DNA from: Blasia pusilla
Lineage: Eukaryota > Marchantiophyta > Marchantiopsida > Blasiales
Assembly (NCBI GenBank): GCA_050084515.1
Contig: CM114272.1
Location: 59,830,001-59,894,000 of the forward strand
Reading direction: 5' to 3'
DNA: 64,000 nt
The position numbers and the translations under genes are program-made. How positions within the stretch are numbered: position 1 is the stretch's first letter; every line of letters starts with the position of its first letter. Shown one piece after another: positions 1-11,907 of the stretch. The notes below the pieces were generated by a model, which saw only the letters and a list, made by a program, of their open reading frames with translations, made no database searches and had not been told where the DNA came from.

Positions 1-1448
1 AGTATCTGTCGCTTCTTCATAACTTCTTCTTTATTGCCTAACGGTGAGTATCACAACTTCTATACGGATAAGAATCAAAATTGGTCAAGCACTCACTCTT
101 GAGAGTGAGTATGAAGCTTGTACACTTATCATCATCACTCTAGAATTCTAGAGTGGTCTTCCCACTCATGGATCCTCTTCCAACCAAAGACTTCGAAACA
201 ACGCATGGTGAGTTTGCATATTCTCGAGTCGACAATCAACACGTGGCAGAGCTTGTAGGCAGGCTCACGGAAAGTATCGACTAAAAGTGCACGGGAGAGA
301 TGGAGTTTGTACACTTACGACACTCCCTCCCTGAACTTACGAGACAAAATATACTAGTAGAGCTCATAGACTTCCCAGGAAATCAAGCTCGGTAAACTCG
401 CGAAATTTCCCCCGTTCCCCCAACTCTACTTTGTCAAGAGAACAACGGAAGTTAGGTGCAGTTTTGTAGACTTAGGAGACCAGTCGCGTCGCATGACATA
501 GGGCGTAGAGTTACCAGATTAGCGCATGCACGTGCAAAAAGTGTGGACGTAGTATGGACGTAAAGTACGCGATGCTCTTTCAACGAATGAGTCGAAAACT
601 TGTCATGGTGGACATGGAAGGACTTCCAAACTACACGGAGGAAAATAGTCAGAGGAGGAGGTAACTCAAACCCTTTCTTTTCCTTGTGCCTTTCTCACCA
701 GAATTTGACCGGACCAAAATTCGTGACTTGGAAGCTAAAACTCGCTGTTTTGAAAGCGAAACCCATTCATTTCCTCTGGACGCATTCTCACTTACGCGCT
801 GAATGGAAGTTGGAACCACTGGTCCGGAGTAAGCTTAAATATATTTATATTTTTTATTGTATTGCTCATCCATTTAATTCAATGGGAAAAAAAAAAAAAA
901 AGAGGACGGGAAATCTGTAACGGGGAAGCAAAGCAGTCCAGCCTCCCGCGAAGTCCGGCGTCCGTACGAGAAGGCCCGGAGGGGAAAGCTCCGAGTAGTC
1001 GGACTGGACTCTTGTTAGCATAGACATCAGCGGCGACCGTTAGGAAAGGGTGATGGATATCTCATTGTCTTCCTTTACCGTGACTGCATCCTGATCTCGT
1101 ACATATCGAGATCAGGACTTTGACTTGAGACAGTGAGACCTTGGCTGAGCTCGTATTTGTGGTGAATTGCTATCCATTTCTCATCACTATTAATCCAACG
1201 CCGCACATTCAGATCTTCTGAGTCTAGACAAACGTCGAATCGATATCGTAGCGCTGCTTCTTCTTTTTCACTGTCAGTTGGACATCCCTTGAGAATCGTC
1301 GGCCCACGAATCAGCCACCCTCGGAATTCGAACCCATCTCGCTGTGTGCCTCATCCGCTTCGGATCTGTGATCGCAGGGTGTGTTGGTTTCGCGCTAGGA
1401 TCATATTTCTGAGCCCGTAGCCATATTCCTCCACAAAGGCGATAACAA
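1..1448. other. Upstream flank of gene copy A, no gene recognised
   Basis: Mixed-composition, apparently single-copy DNA. I see no convincing coding region. Visible landmarks are a perfect 20-bp palindrome at 136-155 centred on an EcoRI-like GAATTC, an 11-bp inverted repeat at 1089-1117 with a 7-nt loop, and an A-run near 887-901. The last few hundred bases should contain the promoter and 5' untranslated region of gene A. I could not point to a clear TATA box, and this flank does not obviously resemble the flanks of copies B and D. An open frame at 600-920 has no family resemblance and is probably chance. Confidence 0.5.
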
Positions 1449-2064
1449 ATGGCCGACCACAATGATGTAAGTGAGCGCTCCCTGGAGGTGTTGGTGTTGT
1501 TTCCCAGTGTGGATATGCAATTGTCTCATGTGCTCAATTTAGTTGTCTACGAGTTGGCGATGCACGAGTGTGGCGGGTGGTGTGAAATTTGAAATGCTGG
1601 AATTGGGACTGATGGTCTGGGGCTTTTATTTTGTCAACTCAGGTGTTTGGCAACGATGATTGCCCTCCATGGCTCACCGCTTCTCAGGAAAGTGAATTGG
1701 AGATTGATGCCATGACCGCAGATAGACACTTGAATCCGTTTTCGCTGGGCGCCGAGTGCAGAATCGTCTTGTCCTGCGAAGCTCCTGTAAGAAAACTTTC
1801 AGAGCTCAGTTGCACATAACGATCATCAATGACAGTTCCTTGGCTTCCGTGAGCACATCATGATTCCTTACATGTCTCAGAGAAATGATCCTGGCAGCGT
1901 TCATATCTTCTTAGCGTTTAGTGTACTATGCGTGTATGATCCGATCACGTGCTTGCAACGATTTAGCTTGTACTGATGAGAATTGTACTGTCCAGCAGAT
2001 CGTGGCGACTTACGGCAACCTGAAACAAACCACAAGGGACTACTGCCTCCACTACCGTGGCTGA
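1449..2064 (+). CDS. Small three-exon gene, copy A of an unrecognised four-member family
   Basis: Predicted coding exons are 1449-1466, 1643-1786 and 1999-2064, giving 75 residues. Exon 1 encodes MADHND. Exon 2 starts VFGNDDCPPWLTASQESE and ends in EAP. Exon 3 starts IVATYGNL and ends YRG before TGA. Both introns (176 and 212 bp) lie in phase 0, with donors GTAAGT and GTAAGA and acceptors ending CAG. A CTGAT branch-point-like element lies about 25 nt before the second acceptor. The start is fixed by an in-frame TAA two codons upstream. There is no signal peptide or membrane segment, so a cytosolic or nuclear location is inferred. The same structure recurs at 45879, 52233 and 55850, which is the main evidence that it is a gene. 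Copy A is most like copy C in the TASQES stretch. Its exon 3 is one codon longer and differs after residue 65. Function is unknown. The mRNA may extend well beyond this coding span. Confidence 0.72.
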
Positions 2065-2940
2065 TCGGTTTTTTGACTTTGGGAAAGTGTACGAAAATGG
2101 TCGTTAAAACTGCGTTGTTGAACTCTGCAAGCGTGCCGGTCAAGACACGCGAATCCAAAGCCAAAAACTCAGAATCACCACAAACGTCAAGTTAATATAT
2201 CCTAGACAAACATGAAGAGTGGTGGGATGGGATGGAGCAGGCAATCTGATGCCGCATGACTGTAGACGAAATCCTGCACCAACAAGACCTTGGCACTTCT
2301 TGGCCCCTGAGGTCTGTGGATTAGGGCTCCAGGACGAGACTGTTGGACCCATATCCGAGCTCGAATTTTGCCACCCAAGAGATCGAAGGGTGAAAATTGA
2401 CCGTTTAGTTGCCTCGCATAACTTCTCTAATTACGGAGAATGAGATCACGATCACGATGATTGAGGAATTGTATGAGCAAAGAAGTGATGAGCAGCTCTT
2501 TGAGCACGGAAATTCTGTAGCCATCACAATACTACTCCTGCCCTCGAGCTTGACAAAACCAGCCCATGTACATCAGTCCGTATGAGCAGAAATTCATTCA
2601 TAATGCTTTCGTAATTTATCAAGGGGCTCTCAAGGAGAACGGGACTATCTCTGTGTATGGATGCTCATGGTAGCTAATATGTACAATGAGCATAACCATA
2701 CCCACGAGATAGCCCTCATGTAGCTCGAATACTTGAGCTCACATGCTGGGGACGCTGCTCAACGCCAAATGCACATCCTCATGAACATCTCACAATACAG
2801 AACAACAGACTCATGAGAGTGCATCGGATCTGAATTCTGGGTCCGTAATAGCTTCATCAGTGGGTTCGTTCGTCCGTATAGCACATGTGTAGAAGAGTAG
2901 AATTTAGGAGCACCATGCTAGTTGAGGCTTCTCACTAAAT
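2065..2940. other. Downstream flank of gene copy A
   Basis: No gene recognised. At 2272-2290 a stretch containing ACGAAAT and TGCACCAACA resembles the stretch at 52978-52995, about the same distance downstream of copy C (roughly 210-225 nt past the stop in both). This suggests a homologous 3' flank. The rest, to about 2940, is unique-looking. Confidence 0.4.
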
Positions 2941-3596
2941 GGGCTTTACTAGGATGATTAAATCTCGAAGTTTGATTTATCAAGGGATCATCCTGTCCTC
3001 AGGAGAATTGAAAGCTCAAGACTGGGCATCCGTCAATGAGCACACCTCCTATTTCCTCCTTTCAATCAAATTACTTTCTTCCCTTTCTCTAAATTCCCGG
3101 TACTTACAAGTACAAACTCGGTGAGCTGGAGATCATAGATCTGGTTCATTTCTCTATCCATGTAGGTCTGAACTGCCCAGTGTCCTTTTATATGGCGTAG
3201 TCCTGAAGTTGCCAGTTTTCTTTTGAGCTCACCATCCAATATTGAATTTTGTGCTTAAAACATGTGCTCCGCGAGCTGCTCTCGCATTGCCTCATATCCG
3301 TGTCATGCTGAGATAATACATGTACAGTTTAGGAAAAAGAGTAAATCTTGAAGCCAGGTTCAGTTGTCTACTTCGCAAGCACGCCAGTGACTTCTCCGGA
3401 ACTGCTTTCACATCTCTTTAATGGTACTAGCGTTTGGACACCTTTCCGGGCCTGAGACTTGATGCCACCGGAACTGCACGAACCATTTCCTTAAAAAGGA
3501 TGGGAACTTTCAACTTTGCAGTTTCTACTTTTCCATTCGAGTTCTTCATATTTTTGAGAAATATTTTTGACCTTGGGGGATATTTTCCCAGCATTT
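2941..3596. other. Unassigned, no gene seen
   Basis: No domain, repeat or mobile-element signature was recognised. Base composition shifts towards AT near 3540, at the approach to the AT-rich repeat. Confidence 0.4.
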
Positions 3597-3765
3597 ATTT
3601 TCATTATAAATTAAAGATTTTCATTATAAATTAAAGATTTTAATTAAAGATTTTCATTATAAATTAAAGATTTTAATTAAAGATTTTAATTATAAATTAA
3701 AGATTTTCATTATAAATTAAAGATTTTAATTAAAGATTTTCATTATAAATTAAAGATTTTTAAAA
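3597..3765. repeat. AT-rich minisatellite
   Basis: Tandem imperfect units of two kinds alternate: TTTTCATTATAAATTAAAGA (20 nt) and a shorter TTTTAATTAAAGA. About nine units are visible. It is low-complexity DNA probably expanded by slippage. No coding role is seen. Confidence 0.85.
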
Positions 3766-4950
3766 AAATTTTCAGAAATAGTTTAAGTTTACCAACTGTT
3801 TTTGTGGGTAATCTGTAGAATTTCAACTTTAACTTTATGGTGATATTGTTTGAAAAAATGGTTTGGTGAATTTTATTTTGAATTCATTTATCTCAAAATA
3901 ATTGCAAAAAATAAGGATGTGGCAAATTCCCTTGGGCTTGGAGAATTTTTATCTCATAATGAAAGAGATTTTTTTTTGTATAGAAAGAATAAATATCTTC
4001 TTGTTATGATACTTTTATGTAAGAAGTTATAAAAGAAATTATAAAATGGAACACACAAATGCCAATTTTTTTAGCTAGATAGGTCTTCCAAAGATTTTCT
4101 TTCCTGGTCTCGAAGGAATATCTAAGAGAATGCTGGATATCAAATGGGATGTGTATTTCTTATCTCCAAGATTATTATAGGGTATCCATTAATTTAATAC
4201 TTCATCGGTATTAGTAATTCTCCACTTGGACATTACCATCTATTCAAAATTTCAATTACATATTAAGATAAGATATTACAATTTTTTTCTTTTATGCCAT
4301 ACTAATTGTACAAATATGTAACGAGAAACCAACGAGAAAAGTATATAATGAATGCATAACCAAGAAATGCTATAAAAATAGGAGGGTTTACATTAAAGTT
4401 TGGGGATTATTGGTTCATTTTGAGAGGAGACTAGTTTGCCTTGGGGCAATACAAAATTATTAATTTTTACAGCTAAACTTACAGTTAAAGTCTAAACTTT
4501 AAAATACAAATTCTCTCCGTGCATGGGACTCTGTTTTGTTTTTTGTTTTTTTAGGGGCTTTTCCTCCCCATGCACTTCATCCTTGAGTCGTCATGCCCTT
4601 TACATGATTGGAAGCTCAAAAGCTCCAAAGTATTCTAAAGGGGGCTCTCAATCCCAAAGAACAAACTTACATCAAGCTAACAAAGAGATAGTGCATCAAA
4701 TTGTACTTATGCTTGAGGATCCTTGTACCTATTAAGATTAGCATACAAGTATCTCAAATTTTCACAAGTCTCCACAAAACCACTAAGTCAGCCAACATAT
4801 CATCATCATCTACTACATATCCTTCTAGAGAAGAAAAATGGAATCTATATATTGATCACCTAGTCTATTACAAGACTTGGGTCTTTAGCATCTTTTGAAT
4901 TGAGAAAGTCCACTCACATATGGTAGTGCTAGCACATTAGACTCTTGCAA
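3766..4950. other. AT-rich intergenic DNA
   Basis: Strongly AT-rich with homopolymer T and A runs. No recognisable protein, RNA gene or terminal repeat. It may contain the remains of the end of the copia relic that follows, but no LTR could be delimited. Confidence 0.4.
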
Positions 4951-4956
4951 TATTAG

Positions 4957-7286
4957 CTAAGGGCCCAAGACAAGCAAGTTGGAAAACTTATATTCTAAAG
5001 CCGGGCTCCAACTCGCCATTGCCCATACATCCCAAGAATCACGATATTTCCACAATGCCTCAAATTTCCACGAAGTTTGAGGCATTGTCGTTGGCACATA
5101 TTTTGGGGATATTTCCTTGAGAAGCCTACGACATTGCTTCAAATTTCGTACCAAAGAATAGAAGAAGTGTTGGGAAAATTCTTTACAAACCCCCTTGCTC
5201 AAGCATTTTCAATGATAATGACATTAGATGAAGACCAAGAAGATCAATGAATCGTTGAAAAGAAGTGCCAGCTAATGGTTTTGTGAGACCATCAGCAAGC
5301 ATATATGTATCCGATAAGTAATGCAAGATGAATTTTCCTTGCTTGACTTGTTGTTAGGAAAAATGCCATTGAACCTCAATTTTTTTTTTGCACAAAGGAT
5401 ACTCATGGTTAAGGTTGACTTTGAGGGCCAATGCCGGATTATTAGTGTCGAAGCTAACAACAACAGTCACATACATCAGATGAAGAAAGACCAAGCTCTT
5501 GCATCTAGTCAAGTTTGAAGCCACATAGCTTTCTTGGTGGCAATTGAGGACGCCACACATTTAGCCTCAGTGGAGCTTGTGGCAATTACGGATTTCTTTT
5601 GGGATTTCCAACTAATGGGCCATTGTGCCAATTTGAATAGGTATCCACATGTAGATTTTCTATCGACCTGATATTCACTGTAGGAAGCATCAAAAAAGCC
5701 TCGAAAAATCAACAAATGAATCTCAATTCTAGGAGTTATCGTATGCCGGCACCTAATTCCTAAACTAAGAATACTAGATAGATACGCTAAGACTTGCCGA
5801 ATTGAACTTTGGTGCTCAAGAGCAGGACTATGAGCAAATTACCCCAATTGAGCACAATGCTCAGCAATGTTATGATAGGTCCAGACGGCTAAATAAATTA
5901 TTGATTCTACCATGGATTGATAGAGATGACACTCATCACCCGCAGCAATCATGATAATGGGAGACAAATTTTTAGTGCCAGTAGATAAAGTAGAAGTTGA
6001 TATGGAGGTTTCCATGTGAAAAGGTCTCAAAATTTTACAATTGTAGTTTATTTGAGTAAGATACAAGGTCTTATCTTACTCAAATAAACTACACTCGGAT
6101 CTTATCATTTCTGAGAATCTGAGAATGATAAGACCCGAGTATTTGGTGAGTCGACCCATGTGACAAACTTTATAGCAATCAATAAGGATAGCCTCCATAT
6201 GGTTAAGCCTCTCTGTAATTTTTGAGGTCGTGATGATGTTGTCAACCCAAAGGATAAATAAATCATCATTGTTGTGTCACAACACACACAAATTAGAAGG
6301 TAAAGGAAAAAATCCATGTTGTTTTAGATAAGCACTAATCTCCGAGTACCGGAGTTGTGGGGTTTGACATAAACCCTACAAAGCCTTGAGGAGGTGCTAG
6401 AGTAGAAGTTGTCCTTTGATGTCGTATGTTTCATACCAAGGAGGAGGAGGATGAATATACAGAGGAGGTTGATCAGCCATGAGAGCATAAGGAAATGTTG
6501 TCACGACATCAAGAAATTATGTTAATGTATAAAAATTTCAGGTTTGACGACTTATGCGAATGTATTGTAGAAATCCTCACCAGGTCGTTGCTTATCTCCA
6601 TGAGACACAAAATGAGCTTTGAAAAGTACGTTTCTATTCTTGGTATATACCCATTTAGAGGGAACAATGCAAGCACCTGGTGGTAGGACAATTAGATGTG
6701 CAACTTGTAACTTGTCAAGTTGTGTGATTTTGGCTTGCTTAAATGCTTTCAAAAATACTACTTGAATAGACATCATTGCTTCAATGTGATTTCGTGGAGC
6801 TTCAATTATTGTATCTGAAGTAGGATATACCGCCAAAGGGTATAGCAACGACGACAGAGTATGAGCAATTTGAGAGTATGCAAAAAAAGTCTCATGAAAA
6901 CTTGAAGGAGGAACACCTTTAGTATTATGCTCAGATCGTTGAAGAATAGAAGAAGTGTTGGGCAAAGAAACATCAATGTCTTGGTATAATTTTGGTGCAA
7001 GACACGCCAACAGGAAGAATCATGATAGGAATCTCAGGCATATCTACAAATAGGGAAGATGGCAATTGCTCATTAATTGTTCTTGTTGAGCACTATGGTG
7101 ACAAAGTTGTAGACAAATCAACATGTTTTTTGGTGGTGGTCAAAGACTAACCTAGTTGAAAATGTAGCTAGAGAATCAATAACTCCAAACTTGGGGACAC
7201 CAGAAGAGAAGAAAGATCCTATGTGATTTGAACCACTACGTTGTCGAGAGGCATGATTGACGTTTTGTAACAAGAAGGAAAAATAG
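4957..7286 (-). mobile_element. Ty1/copia relic, 3' half of pol (minus strand)
   Basis: Reading the minus strand from about 7010 down, there is the start of a copia reverse transcriptase (about 6552-6700, with SKWVYTKN, a KAHFVS equivalent of KARLV, and FYNTFA for YxETFA). The RNase H region follows (5509-5715, with DASYSEYQVDRKSTCGY and SSTEAK). The characteristic end of the polyprotein is at about 5210-5285 (MLADGLTKPLAGTSFQ, the family's ADxLTKPL motif). Frames are broken in several places and most of the central reverse transcriptase is lost or unreadable, so it is dead. No LTR, primer site or target duplication could be assigned. Its upstream side is cut by the CACTA end at 7287. Inverted repeats at 5052-5088 and 6042-6140 lie inside it. 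Confidence 0.8.
6042..6140. repeat. Two adjacent inverted repeats in the copia relic
   Basis: The first has 21-bp perfect arms at 6042-6062 and 6073-6093 with a 10-nt loop. The second has 17-nt arms with one mismatch at 6094-6110 and 6124-6140. They abut without spacing. Confidence 0.9.
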
Positions 7287-7299
7287 CACTAGTACAAAA

Positions 7300-7775
7300 A
7301 CCCCCTCTGGATGACTTAGAAAAATGACTAGATGTTACTCAAACCGGGCTTGTGTGACTAAGTAATTACTTAACCAGACTCTAGTAATAAAAATTACTCC
7401 TAGTTGTATAAGTTGTTACTAAAACCGAGGGTAGTCATATCTAAGTCTCTTTTTTTTACTCAACATAGTCACTAAATATGACTTCACCTAGTCATTTTGT
7501 ATGACTAGGTTAAGTCATAAGAAATGACTAGACGAGTCATAAAGAATGACTTGTCTAGTCAGCCTAGAATGAGAAGACGAGTAATAAAGAATGATTGGAG
7601 GAGTCATAAGGATTGACTAGATGCTTCATTAAGAATGACTAGATTCATTAAGAATTGACTAGACGAGTTATTAATAATGACTAGGCGAGTCATTAACTAT
7701 GACTACTCAGATTAATAAATAATGACTTCGTGCGTCATAAGAGAATGACTTAGTCATTAAAATGACTTGTCCATG
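7300..7775. repeat. CACTA subterminal repeats
   Basis: Dozens of copies of GACTAG, GAGTCAT and AATGACT motifs occur in both orientations at roughly 15-25 nt spacing. Such clusters in CACTA elements are known binding sites for the element's DNA-binding protein. The composition is unlike the flanking DNA. Confidence 0.8.
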
Positions 7776-9109
7776 TCATTTACAATCCTATTCACTGAAA
7801 ATATCCAAATAACAACTATACCAATCATTATGTTTAAGAGATTGTTTTATTTCTGACAGAAATGTGTACATGAAATTGACATTTTAGTCCATTTTGTATC
7901 CATGAATATGAATTACTCCTTCCTACCTATCCTCCCTACACCTATCACTACTTCTCTTACATCCATGCAATGGAGATGCGATTATGTATTTGTTATACAG
8001 TCCTAATGCTACTAGCATCGTGTGAAGACATACAAGCACATTACTCATGTACCAATCCACCCATTTTGTAGCATCTGATCAGATCAGTTTTTCATAGTAA
8101 AAAATCCTTATGTATTGAAAGATACAACTAGCAAATGTTTCTTACATCCAATTATGGCCATAAGTCCAAAGCTACAAAATGTATCCATACACCCTGAAAT
8201 GGAACATTTTCTTACGTCAAAAGAATGCCTAGTGAATTATAGTGAAAGATGATCATCAATGGAAGAACACAATATTTACTTCTCATTGCAAACTCCCCCC
8301 TCTAATATTCTCAAAATTGAGACATGAAAATCCAAGTACATCTCTATTTTCACACTCAAAACTGAAATACAAACATCAAATTCCTCTACTTATGAGTACA
8401 AAAGTTAAAAGTATATGGAGATCGCCACACCCAAGAGGGATGTCAAAGGGAAGGTTTACTCAAAAATTCTACACACCACGCAAAAGTACCCCTATTTCTG
8501 AGAAGGCATAACAAGATGAGATGGCCATAACACTACAGTATCAATGGCATCTCCAACATAAATCTACAGTGGATCGTCAACCATATTTGGAAATGGCAAG
8601 ACATATTTATTCTTGCAAACCTCTCTCAAATGGAGAATAGAATGCCCATCTGGAATGTCACGTCCATGGAAAATAGAACAACCATCAGGCAAGCTGCCAT
8701 AACCTACAACCACAAAGGGGTTCTCACGAGAACCCCTTTGTGGGTTAAACGTGATATCAACTGCTGCAACGGAGGAAGAAAAGATTTCAACACCGGCTTG
8801 GTAGCCTCTTGGGTCCTCTTCCTGAGTGTCGCTCTTCTCACCACCATTGGCTTTTACAGAAGATCCAACTGATCCAACTCCATGGGTCCACCACTCTCCA
8901 ACATCCCTGCACTATCCTCATTCTCCTCTGAAAATACCTTAGCCTCCAAATTGCATCTCCGCGATTTCCTTACTTGGCATTTGCCTACAACGGCCTAGGC
9001 CTCATCTATGGTCTCTACAATCACAATCAACAAGAACGTCTCACTACCCTTTCAAATAGATCATGATTTTCAGCAACTTCAAAGTAAAATGCACAACATC
9101 ACTTTAAAC
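7776..9109. other. Non-coding part of the CACTA element
   Basis: No protein recognised. It contains one perfect 16-bp inverted repeat with a 2-nt loop (8710-8743). Short plus-strand open frames here resemble nothing I know. Confidence 0.45.
8710..8743. repeat. Perfect inverted repeat, 16-bp arms, 2-nt loop
   Basis: Arms 8710-8725 and 8728-8743 are exact reverse complements (left arm CCACAAAGGGGTTCTC). The minimal loop makes a true biological hairpin function less likely than a snap-back copying event. Confidence 0.95.
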
Positions 9110-11707
9110 TCACATACTTGAACTCAAAGGGTCACCCGCAAACACAGTAGCATTAAACTCTCTTGTGCCTCCCTTTTTCTTTGGACCAGTTAGTGCAATG
9201 CCAACATTTGTATCTAGTCCTCTTACTGTATGAACACCCTTGGCAACCTGTGGAAGAACTGGAGGCGAAGGCACAATAGTGACCAGCTCCGGAGGGGATG
9301 CACTCTCCCTTAAAGGTGGTCCGGTGATTGGGTGAGGAGAGGATACACTCAACGGCATAGAGGCAAGTGCTCCCCTAGGAGCAGGGTCTTGATCACTAAC
9401 TCCATGAGGAGAGGATACAACTCTTGGATTTTCTGATCTCTCCTTGTAACCCCTTATGTCCTCATGGTCCCTTCTCAAGCTCATGGAAATCAATTCCATC
9501 AACTTTGTGAAGTTCTCTTGTTGATTAGCAAGAGCACTCTTTATGCTTGCCTCTAGCACGTTCATGGTGCTGGAGAATGCATCCATGTGATCAATTATGT
9601 AAGTCACAGACTCGAGCAACAACTCCTCCATAGACTTTAATCGGGCAAAAATCTTTGTCAGCTCAGATGTTCCTGGCGCTTGATATACAAGACCTGGATC
9701 TCAGTCTATATCGACAAGCATGTACTAGAAATACACTAGATTCACCTCTTCTCTAAAGCAACCACATGCAAATACCTGCTTTGACACTATACTTGTACCA
9801 TAACTCCTTTGGTTCTTGCCTTGTCATGCACCTACGCCTTAGTAGGGTTTTCCCCTTCTCTTTTCTCTACAACACATGTTACACCGACCAAGTTCAGTCT
9901 ACCAAACACTAATTGCCAAACTATATGCATGGTGGTAATAGAAATGAAAGAGGGGTCCTTCAATATTATTCATACCATGCGCTCTGCAATTGGTGCATTC
10001 CCTTTTCTTCCTAGAGGGTTTGGATTGGTCACCGCTGCCCATGCTTTGGACATCTGCTCACTCTTTGTCTTTGCACTCTCGCTCATGAAGTGCATAAGTA
10101 ATCTCCCCCATTGATTGGGGTCTACATGAGGTGGTGGGGCCACTTTCTTGCCTCCTCCAGCTTCTTTCCATGTCTGCCGCAATCTAAATCTCTCTGTCTT
10201 GAGTATTCGTTGTGCATATTCCTCCAAACATGGAACAGCCACTCCTTTGCCATTGTTTCCAACATACTCCCATCAAGCAGAAATATCACTCAACACCGAA
10301 TTCCAACACCTTGAGTGTTGGTTTGAAAAATTCACAATCGAGATGTCAAGCCATCGCAACACCTTGGCTCTAAAATATGCATGCCACCTATTCTTTCCTT
10401 CTAAAGTTGTGGTGATCCAACCAGAGTTGTTCACACCCACTTTTCCGACCTTCACCCCTCGCCTTGCACGCTGCTCTCAATCACCGAGTTTGGTGTGTAT
10501 GTTGTCCCTATGCTTGCCCGTCGCAAGCCTAGAGTCGTATGTTTTGCAACACACATGAATATCTTCAGTCAAGACTGCTGCCCACTTTGCAAGTCTTTAT
10601 GCCTACAAACAGACTCTATGCATCGATGTCAGGTCACTTACTAATTAGTGAAAACACGAGGAAGAAATTCTCCAAATAGGGATGATACTTCTCTATATAT
10701 ATGTGACTTGCTATTACCTGTAGTCTTTGTCATTTGGACTCCTTGAGTGGGTCCTAGCTCCAACCATTGAGGCTGTCCATACATTTCTGGAGTGATATTA
10801 TTGAGTCCATGAAGGTATTGGCTACTTCCAAACCAATCTTGATTATTTGGCATCGCATGATAGGGTCCCTCGGTGTAGTTGGAGAATCCACCCTGCATAG
10901 AGTCTACATATGACATATATGTTAGTGTAGTACAGACACACAATACAACCTTCCCACCATCATCCTATGATATATACTGAAAGAGAAATTTGAGATTGAA
11001 AATCGATAGATTTGTACTATTCCACCCTTGCCCCGTTGGACAATATCCACCGTATAACAAACTTGGCTTGGAGTTCTGTGCATAGGGTCCATGTCTACCA
11101 CCTTGAGACATGCTTGCCTGTCCCTCTCCACTATATTGTACACCCACTTGCTGTTTGAGAGGAATATAATTTCAGGTACACGCTCGGGTGGAACATCTCT
11201 TGCCCAAGTAGCTTGCCCCCCAAGTGTCCCTTTCTGCCAATGCAATGCAACCCACAAATTAGAGACAATTTCTTTCAAATGCCACTAACCTTGAAACACA
11301 ATTGTAGACACACATCATGTCTAGTTGATCAAAAAAATTACCTGCTTCTTCTTTTCCCCAATAGTTGATGGACAGGGCTCCTTAGGAGCCGGAAGCTCAT
11401 CTGAGCCTGATTTATCCTCTTCACAAAAGTCTGCAACAAACTTTGGATCACAAGTGGGAGATTCTTCATCTCCAGTCTGAGCATCAATGTCATTAGTAGA
11501 TTTTGCCATTGCTGCCAATACCTTTCCAAGCAATCGAGAGCTCCTCCGCTTTGGTCCAAGATGGAGAGGCTCCTTCTTTGCAAGTCGTGGGGCACGTACT
11601 TGCTTAGAACAAGCCTCCGCGCTGCACATTAGGATAAGTTTTTCAAGAACATGAATTATGCACAATGCTTCTGATTCATTCATAAAGGCCCAGACCTGAG
11701 TGCTCAA
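9110..11707 (-). pseudogene. CACTA accessory gene, Transposase_24-like (TNPA-type)
   Basis: Minus-strand coding blocks at 11321-11707, 10922-11278, 10641-10943, 9970-10242 and 9110-9631 appear to be exons or frame-broken pieces of one gene. The 9970-10242 block contains WKEAGGG and VDPNQWGRLLMHFMSESAK, then KTKSEQMSKAW and GRKGNAPIAERM. This matches the W..L...W.SE.....SE.N..NR pattern of plant Transposase_24 proteins, which accompany TNP2 in CACTA elements. The 9110-9631 block has a heptad-like N-terminal stretch followed by a Pro/Ser-rich tail. In such elements this protein binds subterminal repeats. Exon borders were not resolved and stops separate the blocks, so activity is doubtful. Confidence 0.6.
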
Positions 11708-11907
11708 TATGTCAAAGCTTACAATTCAACGCCTCTCTATTTGAGTTCTTCCGCCAATTCCTTAAGGCGTCTATTCATATAAGCCGCGCGGGCCTCAACA
11801 GGGTCACACATTTCATTCACATTTTCCATCAAATACCTTAAAAAAAAAACAACCTGTATGTCCTATGAACCCATGCCCAAAGACAGAACACGCCACACAA
11901 ACATTTC

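Noticed and set aside
600-920. 106-codon open frame at the left end
   Set aside because: Ends in a poly-A-encoded Lys run and has no recognisable domain. No counterpart lies upstream of the other gene copies.
1290-1335. tRNA-like T-loop on the minus strand (GGTTCGAATTCC)
   Set aside because: The B-box-like stretch has an extra base and no matching acceptor stem, D-arm or anticodon arm could be built around it. It is not called as a tRNA or a tRNA-derived SINE.
7776-9109. Third CACTA gene
   Set aside because: Plus-strand frames at 8242-8511 and 8630-8872 have no family resemblance and run against the direction of both element genes.
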